From Bacteroidaceae bacterium (GTDB lineage Bacteria; Bacteroidota; Bacteroidia; Bacteroidales; Bacteroidaceae): a stretch of DNA of 64,000 bases. The notes below the pieces were generated by a model. The model was not told the DNA's origin. It did no database searches and saw only the letters and a list, made by a program, of their open reading frames with translations. The position numbers and the translations under genes are program-made. This document shows, in pieces, positions 24,672 to 33,096 of the stretch. Position 1 is the stretch's first letter, and every line of letters begins with the position of its first letter. Where the stretch lies: positions 1 to 64,000 of the forward strand of contig JAFTRV010000082.1 of the NCBI GenBank assembly GCA_017462065.1, given 5' to 3'.

Positions 24672-24711
24672 CGCAACTTTAGGTTGCCCTTCAAGGGGCA
24701 ATTTTCTTTTA
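24637..24711 (+). ncRNA. Possible ~75-nt small RNA
   Basis: A -7 element TAATTTTG (24623-24630) precedes two adjacent hairpins. The first pairs TTGC-ATCTCTT with AAGAGA-CGCAA around ACA. The second pairs TTGCCC with GGGCAA and is followed by TTTTCTTTT, a terminator signature. No protein gene is read from this promoter, since the next gene runs on the opposite strand. It may be a small RNA or simply an intergenic repeat carrying a terminator. Confidence 0.35.
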
Positions 24712-24723
24712 TGCAAACAGCCT

Positions 24724-25104
24724 CTATCTCCTTATTATATTATAAAGGAAAAATGCGAAAAGGACGCCAAGCGTGTTGAAAAGGAAGTCGAAGATGTCGC
24801 ATTGGCGGTGTGCGGTGAGCACTCCTTGCAACAGTTCAAGAATAGCGCCGAGCGTCACAGGAACGGCAACGCCAAGCAGCAACGTACAAAGCCTGTCTGT
24901 TTTATATCCGGCCTTATGGTATTCGTACCAAAAGAGGCTGCACATTACGGCATAGGCCGCAAAGTGAAGAAGCTTGTCGTGCTTTGCGACAGAGGGCGAG
25001 CCTGCAAGGTTAAAGAAGGTGGCAAAGGATATCGCCGCTACCGCCGCCAACGACAAGGGGAACGACCTGACTATTCCGATGCATTTTCTCAGAACTTTAT
25101 TCAT
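24724..25104 (-). CDS. VanZ-family membrane protein
   Basis: The 126-residue protein has four hydrophobic segments and the VanZ-type conserved features: HDKLLHFAAYAVMCSLFW near the second helix and LGAILELLQGVL then RQCDIFDFLFNTLGVLFAFFL at the end. VanZ-like proteins are small integral membrane proteins linked in some bacteria to teicoplanin or antimicrobial-peptide tolerance; in Bacteroidales the function is unknown. A strong terminator hairpin lies between it and the upstream lipoprotein gene, so it may have its own promoter. Confidence 0.85.
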   Translation of the reverse strand: MNKVLRKCIGIVRSFPLSLAAVAAISFATFFNLAGSPSVAKHDKLLHFAAYAVMCSLFWYEYHKAGYKTDRLCTLLLGVAVPVTLGAILELLQGVLTAHRQCDIFDFLFNTLGVLFAFFLYNIIRR

Positions 25105-25118
25105 AATACAAATAAAAC

Positions 25119-25143
25119 GCCCGACCTCAAGAAAAGGTCGGGC
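25119..25143 (-). terminator. Terminator of the coiled-coil lipoprotein gene
   Basis: GCCCGACC (25119-25126) pairs with GGTCGGGC (25136-25143). On the minus strand it is followed by GTTTTATTT and lies about 40 nt after the lipoprotein stop. Confidence 0.8.
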
Positions 25144-25181
25144 GAATTCTATGTTTAATTAAATCAAGTATCGTTCAGCGA

Positions 25182-26039
25182 TTACTTTACTCTTACAACA
25201 AGGTATCTTGTCACGCTCCAGAACTTCTGAGCATCAACAATGTTGAGTGTGAGCAGGCCGTCCTCGCCCTTAACGAGCTCGTATGAGCCTTCGGGGTGTG
25301 TAGACAATACCTTAGCCTTCTTAGCGCCGAGAGCTATCTCTGCAACGTTTCTGATGTCGATAGCTGTGAAGCCCTCCTTGTTTACATCGGCGTTGTTCAT
25401 TACCTTGTTTCTCTTAGTGAGAACGCTAAGCTCCTTGAGTGACTTTTTCTTATCAACGATGTACCATGCAGCGTTGAGAGCCTTGTCCTGGTTAGCGGCT
25501 GTTGCGCTGATAGCGTTGTTCTTTGCGATAAGGTCGTTCTTCTGAGCGTCGAGCGATGCAACCTGAGCGTCCAACTCGCCGATGCGTGCGTTCTTAGCCT
25601 CGAGCTCTGCCTGAAGAGCTGCTATCTGCTGCTCCTTAGCCTCCAAGTCGGCCTTCAAAGACTTGATAGTTCTTCTGAGCTGAGCCGACTGCTTGTCGCC
25701 CTTGCTTACCTTAGCCTCAAGCTCTGCGATAAGCTCGCGGTTCTCCTTCATCTTTGCCTGAATGAATGCCATGTCCGACTTAACCTGCTCCTTTACGTTC
25801 GCAGGAGCGTTCTCTGCATTCTGAACATTAACACGGTTCTCAGCCTCGTTAATCTGACGGAAGCCCTCGTTGATATCGTTGAAGATACCCATAACCTCTT
25901 CCATCTCAGTGTTCAACTGAGCCAACTCAACGTTGAGAGAATCAACTGTTGCCTGAAGTTCCTTCTTTGAAGGACCGCTACAAGCTACCATAAGTGTAAG
26001 ACCGCAAACAATCAGAATGTTCTTTACCAAATTTTTCAT
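25182..26039 (-). CDS. Coiled-coil lipoprotein
   Basis: The 285-residue protein has a lipoprotein signal with the lipobox LMVAC at residues 16-20. A long coiled coil follows (about 28-190), with repeated heptads (LEAKEQQIAALQAELEAKNA). A globular C-terminal domain of about 95 residues ends KFWSVTRYLVVRVK. It is probably anchored in the cell envelope. Upstream on the same strand is a sigma-54-like promoter with palindromic activator sites, next to a sigma-54 response regulator gene, so it is the likely target of that two-component system. I know of no assigned function. Confidence 0.75.
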   Translation of the reverse strand: MKNLVKNILIVCGLTLMVACSGPSKKELQATVDSLNVELAQLNTEMEEVMGIFNDINEGFRQINEAENRVNVQNAENAPANVKEQVKSDMAFIQAKMKENRELIAELEAKVSKGDKQSAQLRRTIKSLKADLEAKEQQIAALQAELEAKNARIGELDAQVASLDAQKNDLIAKNNAISATAANQDKALNAAWYIVDKKKSLKELSVLTKRNKVMNNADVNKEGFTAIDIRNVAEIALGAKKAKVLSTHPEGSYELVKGEDGLLTLNIVDAQKFWSVTRYLVVRVK

Positions 26040-26105
26040 AGTCGTATAAATTTTAAGTTAATATTGTTTCTTTTCCGGAAATGGCATAGCACTTCACCGA
26101 TTATA

Positions 26106-26123
26106 GTACAAATTCCATGCCAA
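26106..26123 (-). promoter_or_regulatory. Sigma-54-like promoter of the lipoprotein gene
   Basis: The minus strand reads TTGGCATGGAATTTGTAC. This matches the sigma-54 -24/-12 pattern (TTGGCACG-N4-TTTGCAT) with correct GG-to-G spacing, the main departure being GT for GC at -12. Transcription would start near 26095, about 55 nt upstream of the start codon. No TAnnTTTG element is seen in this gap. Confidence 0.55.
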
Positions 26124-26202
26124 AAACCGAATAGTAATATCTAAATTATTGTATATCAATATATAAGAATTTTCACATATAATTCCTCGTTTTCTACAAA
26201 AG

Positions 26203-26239
26203 TGTGGAAAGTGTGAAAAAAGTGTGGAAATATTCCACA
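26203..26239. promoter_or_regulatory. Upstream activator sites for the sigma-54 regulator
   Basis: A perfect palindrome TGTGGAA-ATA-TTCCACA occupies 26223-26239, and another TGTGGAA lies exactly 20 bp away at 26203. Both are about 85-130 bp upstream of the sigma-54-like promoter, the normal distance for enhancer-binding protein sites. The palindrome ends 3 bp from the response regulator stop codon. Confidence 0.6.
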
Positions 26240-26242
26240 ATA

Positions 26243-27571
26243 TCACTCCACACCATACTGCTTCAGCTTGTTGTAAATAGTCTTGCGGTCGATGCCGAGC
26301 ATTGCGGCAGCCTTGCTCTTGTTGTTTCCCGCCTGCTTCAACGCATCCATGATGCGGCGTTTTTCGTCATCTTTGTCAAAAAGCGGCTTTTGCACACTCT
26401 CGGCGGCATTGCCGGGCATGCGTATATCAAGCTCCGCCGGGGTGATGAACTTGCCCTGAGCCAACAACGTGGCACGCTTTACCGCATTCTTGAGCTGACG
26501 CAGATTGCCCGGCCAAGAATATTCCTGCAGCAATGCGGCAGCCCGGCTGTCGAAGCCTACCAGCTCCTTGCCGAGCTCACGGTTGGCGATGTCGAGGAAG
26601 AAGTCGGCGAACAGCATTATATCCTGCTGACGCTCCTTCAACGACGGCATGCGAAGGGTGAATTCGTTTATTCTGTGGTAGAGGTCTTCACGGAATGTGC
26701 CTTTTTCGATAGCTTCGAGCAGGTCCTCGTTCGTCGCGCACACTACACGCACATCGACCTCAATCTCCTTTGTGGCGCCAACAGGACGCACGCGCCTCTC
26801 CTGCAAGGCTCTCAACAGCTGCACCTGTACGTCGTAGCCGAGGTTGCCCACCTCGTCGAGGAATATCGTGCCTCCGTTGGCCTCGACGAAAGCCCCGACC
26901 TTATCGTTCACCGCGCCCGTGAACGAGCCCTTGACGTGCCCGAAGAACTCCGACGCCGCCAGTTCTTTGGGTATCGAGCCGCAGTCAATGGCCACGAAAG
27001 GCTTGTCGCTGCGCTTGCTCTGCATGTGAATACGCTTGGCTATATGTTCCTTGCCTGTGCCGCTCGCCCCGCTTATAAGCACCGACATCGGAGTGGGAGC
27101 GACAAGAGCCACATAATTATATAGCTGACGCGCCTGCTCGCTCTTTCCCTCCATATATTCGTCGGCAGGAGCCTTTGCCGGCTTGCCCGCAACCGGCTTC
27201 CCTGCACCGCTGTTCTTTATCGCCTCCTCTATTTTCTTCAGCAGCTCGTCGGGGCGGACAGGCTTTGAGACATAGTCGCTCGCTCCGTTCTTCATGGCGG
27301 CTACGGCGCTCTGGATGTCGGCATAGCTTGTCATTATTATAACAGGAATCTCCTTTTCGTGCTCACGTTTCCAGTCGAGCAGCATCGTTCCGTCACCGTC
27401 GGGCAGGCGAAGGTCGGAGAGGACAAGGTCAATGTCACTCTTCTCAAGCTCGGCGCAGGCGTTGCGTACAGTGCTTGCCGTATGCACCTCAAACCCCTTT
27501 CTCCCGAGCCATGTCTTCAGCATTGTGGAAAAGGTCAAGTCGTCCTCAAGTATTAATATGGTGTGTGCCAT
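26243..27571 (-). CDS. Sigma-54-dependent response regulator (NtrC/AtoC type)
   Basis: The 442-residue protein has a receiver domain (1-120, phosphoacceptor D53 in LVLSDLRLPDGDG), an AAA+ sigma-54 activation domain (about 140-370) and a Fis-type helix-turn-helix (about 400-440, NNKSKAAAMLGIDRKTIYNKL). Walker A is GASGTGKE (168-175). The sigma-54 contact loop reads GSFTGA (215-220) rather than GAFTGA, a tolerated variant, and Walker B is FLDE. Its start overlaps the stop of the hybrid kinase gene by one base. It probably activates the neighbouring lipoprotein gene through the palindromes at 26203-26239. Confidence 0.95.
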   Translation of the reverse strand: MAHTILILEDDLTFSTMLKTWLGRKGFEVHTASTVRNACAELEKSDIDLVLSDLRLPDGDGTMLLDWKREHEKEIPVIIMTSYADIQSAVAAMKNGASDYVSKPVRPDELLKKIEEAIKNSGAGKPVAGKPAKAPADEYMEGKSEQARQLYNYVALVAPTPMSVLISGASGTGKEHIAKRIHMQSKRSDKPFVAIDCGSIPKELAASEFFGHVKGSFTGAVNDKVGAFVEANGGTIFLDEVGNLGYDVQVQLLRALQERRVRPVGATKEIEVDVRVVCATNEDLLEAIEKGTFREDLYHRINEFTLRMPSLKERQQDIMLFADFFLDIANRELGKELVGFDSRAAALLQEYSWPGNLRQLKNAVKRATLLAQGKFITPAELDIRMPGNAAESVQKPLFDKDDEKRRIMDALKQAGNNKSKAAAMLGIDRKTIYNKLKQYGVE

Positions 27572-30072
27572 TATATATTATTTTTCAGTATGAATTCGTT
27601 TTCAGCCTCGCTTATAATATTGTCCAACGAGGCAAGCACCGTTTCGAGCCTTGCGTCACAGTCGCCCGTGTAGAGCGTTTCGTTGCGGCGCGCCTCGAAC
27701 CACTCAAGTTCCTCTTTGCCACAGTTCACCCCAACCATGACAAAAACTGGAAGCAGCTGGTGGGCTACTGCCGTAACCGCCTGCATGTTGCGTTCTTCCT
27801 TGCCTGCCGCAAGCCTGTCACGCTTTTTCTTGGTCTCGTCGATAAAGGTATTCATTATCTCCGCCACTGCATCATCGTCGCCCATAGAGAAGGCTATGAG
27901 CTGCGAGAAGTCGGGCTTGCCGTCGCCTGCCGGCAATTCATGCTCGGCCGCCCCGTCCTCGCATGCTGTGTCGCTTTCGGAACATATAGCGACATCTTTC
28001 AGCACTCCCGCGATGCCCGCAAGCAGTTCCTTGCCCGTGAACGGCTTGTGAATGCAGAGAGCGAAGCCATGAGCCGACAGCTTTTCGGTGTTCATGTCGC
28101 TGCGTGCCGTTATAGCCACGACAGGAATATCCGCAGCGGCCTGAATATCCCTTATCCTGCCGATAAGCTCTATGCCGTCCATAGCCGGCATCTGTATGTC
28201 GGTTATTATAATGTCGAACGGCTGCTGCTGAAGATGTATGAAAAGCTCGTCGGGGTGGTTGCACGATACCGCCGTTATCGCATGGTTGCCCAGCATTGCC
28301 GCCATCATGCTTGTCTGCAACGGGTCGTCGTCAATTATAAGCACTCGAATTTCGGGGATTTCAGGAGCCTCGTCGCTGACGGTGTCGGCAACGGGCTGTG
28401 ACGTAGAGCGTTCCAAAGGCAACGACACCTCAAAGGTAGTTCCCTCGCCCACGCTGCTCCTCACGTCAATCTTACCGCCGAGCAGACGCGCCAGCTTGTT
28501 TGTTATCGCAAGCCCCAAGCCGAACCCCTCCTTGCCTTGCGCATTGTCGAGCCTTGTGAACTCCTTGAAAAGATTCTCCATGTCGCTCGGAGAAATTCCG
28601 CAGCCGGTGTCGCTGACACTTATATGCAAGATGTCATCAACTATATTGACATTAAGAGTGACGGAGCCTTCCGACGTGAACTTAAGGGCATTGCCCATAA
28701 GGTTTTCCGTTATCTGCCTTATGCGTAGCGGGTCGCCCATGAAAATATCGTCGAGACCGTCGTCGCAATTGCCCGCAAGCTCAAGATTTCTGCCGCTTGC
28801 CAAAGGACGGTAGCTCTCTACTATGCCGTCGAAGAGTTCTTTGGCATTGAACGCCACATGCTGGCACTCCATTTTGTCGGCGTCGAGACGGTGAAAGTCG
28901 AGCAAGGAGTTCACGAGCTGCAGCAGGTGGCTCGCCGACCCGTGCAGATTCTGAAGATAGAACTGCTGGCGTTCGCCTGTCGTGATATTGTCGAGCAGTT
29001 CGGTATATCCCAATATTGAGCCGACGGGCGCTTTTATGTCGTGCGTTATTGTCAGCATGAGCTTCTCTTTGGCGTCGAGCAGCTCCTCGGCGTGTTGCTT
29101 GGCTTTTTCAAGCTCCCTGCGGTAGTGGTTGCTGCGTGCTATGTCACGCCATATAAAGAATAGGAAGACGCCCGCAAGGAGAACCGCCGCAAGGGCAATG
29201 GCGGAGATTGTCCACGTTGCCGCATGACGCATCTTCTCGCTTTCGTCCCTCTGCGCCTGAGCCCATGCCCTGTCCTCGTCCTCAATGGTGGTCAGGAGCT
29301 GACGCACGCTCTCGTTCAGCATAAGGCTGCTCAGACGAAGACGCTGCATAAGCGCATCGAGTTCCTTGACCTGCTGGCGGCGGTTGTCGGACATACGCAG
29401 CTGAACGCTCTTCAAATAACTTGTTATGGTGTCGGAGATAGCCGCCGCATCGCTAAGAGAGTCGGTATATACCTCGTAAATGGTGTCGCTGACGACAACG
29501 GAATCCTTTGGGGGAGCGAACACCTCGCCGAATCTCTTGAAAAAGCCCTTTTTCTTGCTTGGCATCACCTGTGAACGGGTGTGCATCACCACCTTTTGGC
29601 TCTTGTGATTGAGAGCGAGCAACGAGTCCTGCAGAGATATCATCTCTTCAATCTCCTTGCGGTAGATTTTTTCAATATCGTTGCTGCTTATCACCTTCAT
29701 CAGCTTTTTCATGTTGCTCTCCTTTCGCAAGAGCAGTATCGACACCGTGTCGAGGCGCGCCGAGTTAAGCGAATCGACTGTCATGCATTTGAGCGAATCG
29801 ACAGCCTTGCCCACACGCGACATCACCTTTTTGTAATTGGAGTATTCGCCGGTCTTTCCTATCGCAATGGTCTGAACGATTATTTCGGCTTTGTTAAGTT
29901 CGTTCATCACCTCGTTGGCCATGCTGCGGCGAGCGCTGAGCTGCCTGTCAAAGTCTCCGCTGTCGGTCATCTGCCTTATGCTATAGTAGATGTAACCCAT
30001 TGTCGCTACGAGCAACAGGGTCAGCAGTACATAGCCTGCAGTAACTTTAAAACGTGTCGAAAACTTTGCCAT
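27571..30072 (-). CDS. Hybrid sensor histidine kinase with receiver and HPt domains
   Basis: I place the start at ATG 30072 (MAKFSTRFKVTAGYVLL; 833 residues), because a TATCTTTG promoter element lies between this codon and longer starts at 30129 and 30150. Domains: TM1 (about 9-31), a helical periplasmic sensor (32-284), TM2 (285-307), HisKA with H344 (TITHDIKAP), HATPase (FGLGLAITNKLARLLGG), a receiver (ITDIQMPAMDG) and a C-terminal HPt (AHQLLPVFVMVG). This is a complete phosphorelay feeding the sigma-54 regulator downstream. The periplasmic domain is long and coiled-coil-like; its signal is unknown. Confidence 0.9.
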   Translation of the reverse strand: MAKFSTRFKVTAGYVLLTLLLVATMGYIYYSIRQMTDSGDFDRQLSARRSMANEVMNELNKAEIIVQTIAIGKTGEYSNYKKVMSRVGKAVDSLKCMTVDSLNSARLDTVSILLLRKESNMKKLMKVISSNDIEKIYRKEIEEMISLQDSLLALNHKSQKVVMHTRSQVMPSKKKGFFKRFGEVFAPPKDSVVVSDTIYEVYTDSLSDAAAISDTITSYLKSVQLRMSDNRRQQVKELDALMQRLRLSSLMLNESVRQLLTTIEDEDRAWAQAQRDESEKMRHAATWTISAIALAAVLLAGVFLFFIWRDIARSNHYRRELEKAKQHAEELLDAKEKLMLTITHDIKAPVGSILGYTELLDNITTGERQQFYLQNLHGSASHLLQLVNSLLDFHRLDADKMECQHVAFNAKELFDGIVESYRPLASGRNLELAGNCDDGLDDIFMGDPLRIRQITENLMGNALKFTSEGSVTLNVNIVDDILHISVSDTGCGISPSDMENLFKEFTRLDNAQGKEGFGLGLAITNKLARLLGGKIDVRSSVGEGTTFEVSLPLERSTSQPVADTVSDEAPEIPEIRVLIIDDDPLQTSMMAAMLGNHAITAVSCNHPDELFIHLQQQPFDIIITDIQMPAMDGIELIGRIRDIQAAADIPVVAITARSDMNTEKLSAHGFALCIHKPFTGKELLAGIAGVLKDVAICSESDTACEDGAAEHELPAGDGKPDFSQLIAFSMGDDDAVAEIMNTFIDETKKKRDRLAAGKEERNMQAVTAVAHQLLPVFVMVGVNCGKEELEWFEARRNETLYTGDCDARLETVLASLDNIISEAENEFILKNNI

Positions 30073-30096
30073 TCCGGGAATATGCCTCTTAAGAGC

Positions 30097-30104
30097 CAAA
30101 GATA
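30097..30104 (-). promoter_or_regulatory. -7 element of the hybrid kinase operon
   Basis: TATCTTTG on the minus strand fits TAnnTTTG and places the transcript start near 30090, 18 nt before ATG 30072. It decides between the possible start codons of the kinase. Confidence 0.6.
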
Positions 30105-30241
30105 CATTTTTATTCTCAAACCGGGCCATGATAATGTGATATTTTGCCAATAGAAAGGCTTTTTATTGGCATGCAAGGCGATATTTGAGGCCCAAATGCA
30201 ATAAAGTTGCGAAAATAGAGTGAGAGTGAAGCGTATTTTTC

Positions 30242-30249
30242 TAAATTTG
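30242..30249 (+). promoter_or_regulatory. -7 element of the ruvB operon
   Basis: TAAATTTG fits TAnnTTTG exactly and lies 10 nt upstream of the small ORF at 30260 that precedes ruvB. Confidence 0.6.
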
Positions 30250-30259
30250 CAAGAGGAAA

Positions 30260-30373
30260 ATGCAGCATATATCAATGAGCGACTATTTCTATTTTAACAA
30301 GGGGCAAAGACGAGGAGCGTTGCTGTTCATACTGCTTGTACTCGTTGTTATAGTGCTGAGATGGGTGCTTTAA
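30260..30373 (+). CDS. 37-residue single-TM protein resembling a ComEA-like N-terminus
   Basis: ATG at 30260 (or the in-frame ATG at 30275) encodes a short protein with MSDYFYFNKGQRRGALLFIL followed by a hydrophobic run to its end (VLVVIVLRWVL). The segment before the membrane helix resembles the N-terminus of Bacteroidetes helix-hairpin-helix ComEA-like proteins (FFYFxKxxRRG), but the DNA-binding part is absent. It lies behind a good -7 element and 42 nt ahead of ruvB. It may be a shrunken relic or a genuine small membrane protein. Confidence 0.5.
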   Translation: MQHISMSDYFYFNKGQRRGALLFILLVLVVIVLRWVL

Positions 30374-30415
30374 TAGAGGCAAGGCATAAAAACAGACAAA
30401 ATCAGGAACATATAT

Positions 30416-31435
30416 ATGAACGGAGATTTTAATATCAGAGGCAAGAACAGCGACAAGGAGTTCGAGAACGCTCTGCGACCCCTCTCCTTTTCCGACTTCA
30501 ACGGACAGGAGAAGATTGTGAGCAACCTCAAGATTTTTGTCCAGGCCGCAAGAATGCGCGGCGAGTCGCTCGACCACGTGCTGCTTCACGGCCCCCCGGG
30601 ACTCGGAAAGACAACGCTCAGCAACATCATTGCCAACGAGCTTGGAGTAGGCTTCAAGGTAACATCGGGCCCCGTACTCGACAAGCCCGGCGACCTTGCC
30701 GGAATACTCACGTCGCTTGAGCCGAACGATGTCCTCTTCATCGATGAGATACACCGCCTCTCGCCCATTGTCGAGGAGTACCTCTATTCGGCGATGGAGG
30801 ACTACCGCATTGACATTCTCATTGACAAAGGACCGTCGGCACGCTCGATACAGATAGACTTGAGCCCGTTCACGCTTATCGGAGCTACTACACGAAGCGG
30901 CCTGCTCACAGCGCCGCTGAGAGCCCGTTTCGGCATAAACATGCACCTCGAATACTACGACAGCAAGACCCTTGCCGGCATTATAAGCCGCTCGGCAGAG
31001 ATTCTCGGAGTGTCGTACGACGAAGAGGCTACATACGAGATTGCACGACGCAGCCGAGGCACGCCACGTATCGCCAACGCTCTTTTGAGGCGTGTAAGGG
31101 ACTTTGCCCAGGTGATGGGCGACGGACACATAACAAACCCTATCGCCAAAATGGCCCTCGAGGCGCTGAACATCGACCGCTATGGCCTTGACGAGATTGA
31201 CAACAAGATACTGTGTACCATTATCGACAAGTTCAAAGGCGGCCCGGTGGGCATCGGCACAATCGCTACGGCGCTCAGTGAAGACGCAGGCACGATAGAG
31301 GAGGTCTATGAGCCGTATCTTATAAAAGAGGGCTTTATCAAACGCACCCCGAGAGGCCGTGAGGTCACAGAGCTTGCATACAAGCACCTCGGACGCAGCC
31401 GCTTCAACAACGGCGAGCAGGGCACACTATTTTAG
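30416..31435 (+). CDS. ruvB: Holliday junction helicase subunit RuvB
   Basis: The 339-residue AAA+ ATPase has the full RuvB set: Walker [12 protein letters not shown] (about 62-72), Walker [10 protein letters not shown], sensor 1 [20 protein letters not shown] and the C-terminal winged helix ending [20 protein letters not shown]. With RuvA it drives branch migration of Holliday junctions; ruvA and ruvC are not adjacent here. A flippase gene follows 9 nt downstream, probably in the same transcript. Confidence 0.98.
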   Translation: MNGDFNIRGKNSDKEFENALRPLSFSDFNGQEKIVSNLKIFVQAARMRGESLDHVLLHGPPGLGKTTLSNIIANELGVGFKVTSGPVLDKPGDLAGILTSLEPNDVLFIDEIHRLSPIVEEYLYSAMEDYRIDILIDKGPSARSIQIDLSPFTLIGATTRSGLLTAPLRARFGINMHLEYYDSKTLAGIISRSAEILGVSYDEEATYEIARRSRGTPRIANALLRRVRDFAQVMGDGHITNPIAKMALEALNIDRYGLDEIDNKILCTIIDKFKGGPVGIGTIATALSEDAGTIEEVYEPYLIKEGFIKRTPRGREVTELAYKHLGRSRFNNGEQGTLF

Positions 31436-31444
31436 GAACAGATA

Positions 31445-32932
31445 ATGGGAAAATTACAATCGCTTGCAAAAGATACGGCAATATATGGCCTTAGCAGTAT
31501 TGTCGGACGCTTTCTCAACTATCTTCTCGTGCCGTTATACACGGCGAAGATGAGCGTCGAGTCGGGCAACTACGGCGTTGTCACGAACGTGTATGCTTGG
31601 ACAGCCGTGCTGCTCGTTCTGCTGACATTCGGCTTTGAGACTACATTCTTCCGCTTCGCAAGCAAGGAGAAGGCCGACAAAGCGAAAGTCTTCTCGATGT
31701 CAATGCAAGTGATTGGCTTCCTATGCACGGTATTCCTGCTATCAGTGTTCACGTTCCTGCCGCAGATTGCCGGCAAGCTCGGATATGCGGCAAACCCTGA
31801 GTTCGTGACAATGATGGCCGTAGTGGTGGCACTCGACGCCCTGCAGTCCATTCCGTTCGGCTTGCTGAGGCTGCAGAACAGAGCCTTGAAGTTCGCTTCG
31901 CTGAAGCTCACATACATTTTCACGAACATTGCGCTCAACCTTTTCGTATTCCTGCTTTTGCCGTCGATGTGCGCAAAATGGCCGGAATTTGCGGAGAAGA
32001 TATACATACCCGACAACAAGGCATTCTATGTATTCTTCATAAACCTTGTATGCACGTCGTTCATTACAATATTCTTTATACCGGAACTCAGGCTGTTCCG
32101 CTTCACCTTTGACGGCAAGCTGCTGAAGAGCATGCTCGGCTACTCATGGCCCTTGCTGCTATTGGGCATCGCCGGCATACTCAACCTCCACGCCGACAAG
32201 ATACTATACCCTTACTTGGTTCCCGGACAAGAGGGAATAAGGGAGCTGAGCATATACGGAGCGTCGGCAAAGATTGCGGCCATTATGGCAATGCTGATGC
32301 AGGCGTTCAGGTACGCCTACGAGCCTTTCGTGTTCGGCAACAGCACTAAAAAAGAGAGCAAGGCTCTTTATGCGGACGCAATGAAATACTTTATTGTCAT
32401 TGCCCTGCTGGCATTCCTCGTCGTGGTGTTCTACATGGATATCATACGCTACATCATACCGGCAAGCTATTGGGAGGGATTGAGAGTAGTGCCTCTTATT
32501 ATGGCAGCCGAGATATTCATGGGAATATATTTCAACCTCTCGTTCTGGTACAAGCTCAACGACGAGACATACTGGGGCGCCATTTTCTCGTTCATAGGCT
32601 GCGCATTGCTGTTTGCGATAAACATAGTCTTTGTTCCGAAATATGGCTACATGGCATGCGCATGGGCGTCGTTCACAGGGTATTTCGCAGCGATGACGCT
32701 ATCTTATATCATAGGACAACGACGCAACGCCATCGCATATGACATGAAGGCAATTCTCAAATATGTGGCGCTGTTCGGCATTATATACGCTATTTCAGAA
32801 TTCATGCCGGTAGAGAACAGCCTGCTGAAAATGGCTATAAACACCTTGTTGCTGATAATATACGTTGCCTATTTCATCAAAAAGGACCTGCCGCTAAAGA
32901 GCATGCCTGTTATAGGCAAGTTCTTCAAATGA
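31445..32932 (+). CDS. Polysaccharide flippase / oligosaccharide exporter (Wzx-like)
   Basis: The 495-residue protein has about 14 transmembrane segments and the N-terminus AIYGLSSIVGRFLNYLLVPL, characteristic of the MOP-superfamily polysaccharide biosynthesis proteins. Such proteins flip undecaprenyl-linked glycans or other lipid-linked saccharides across the inner membrane. The gene sits behind ruvB rather than in a capsule cluster, so it may serve a housekeeping surface glycan. The substrate is unknown. Confidence 0.88.
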   Translation: MGKLQSLAKDTAIYGLSSIVGRFLNYLLVPLYTAKMSVESGNYGVVTNVYAWTAVLLVLLTFGFETTFFRFASKEKADKAKVFSMSMQVIGFLCTVFLLSVFTFLPQIAGKLGYAANPEFVTMMAVVVALDALQSIPFGLLRLQNRALKFASLKLTYIFTNIALNLFVFLLLPSMCAKWPEFAEKIYIPDNKAFYVFFINLVCTSFITIFFIPELRLFRFTFDGKLLKSMLGYSWPLLLLGIAGILNLHADKILYPYLVPGQEGIRELSIYGASAKIAAIMAMLMQAFRYAYEPFVFGNSTKKESKALYADAMKYFIVIALLAFLVVVFYMDIIRYIIPASYWEGLRVVPLIMAAEIFMGIYFNLSFWYKLNDETYWGAIFSFIGCALLFAINIVFVPKYGYMACAWASFTGYFAAMTLSYIIGQRRNAIAYDMKAILKYVALFGIIYAISEFMPVENSLLKMAINTLLLIIYVAYFIKKDLPLKSMPVIGKFFK

Positions 32933-33020
32933 GGTGCGAACGGCCGCCGCTTTTGAACAAATATGCGGCAGCGATTGAACATCGTGCCGTTCAAATGTTT
33001 ATAATGTCTCAATAAAATGC

Positions 33021-33028
33021 TAACTTTG
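33021..33028 (+). promoter_or_regulatory. -7 element of ychF-lgt
   Basis: TAACTTTG fits TAnnTTTG, giving a leader of about 60 nt before ychF. A GC-rich inverted repeat (GCCGC/GCGGC, 32944-32970) after the flippase gene may terminate the upstream transcript. Confidence 0.6.
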
Positions 33029-33096
33029 CAACGATTTTACACAGGCAAGCACTATGTGCTCTGCTAATTACGAACAATAAACAATACATAATTCAT

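Noticed and set aside
30160..30180. Second sigma-54 promoter near the kinase gene (TTGGCATGCAAGGC)
   Set aside because: The spacing between GG and GC is 8 rather than 10 bases and no gene start fits it.
30272..31387. 371-residue minus-strand ORF opposite ruvB
   Set aside because: RuvB is unambiguous on the plus strand; the antisense frame shows no protein-like features.
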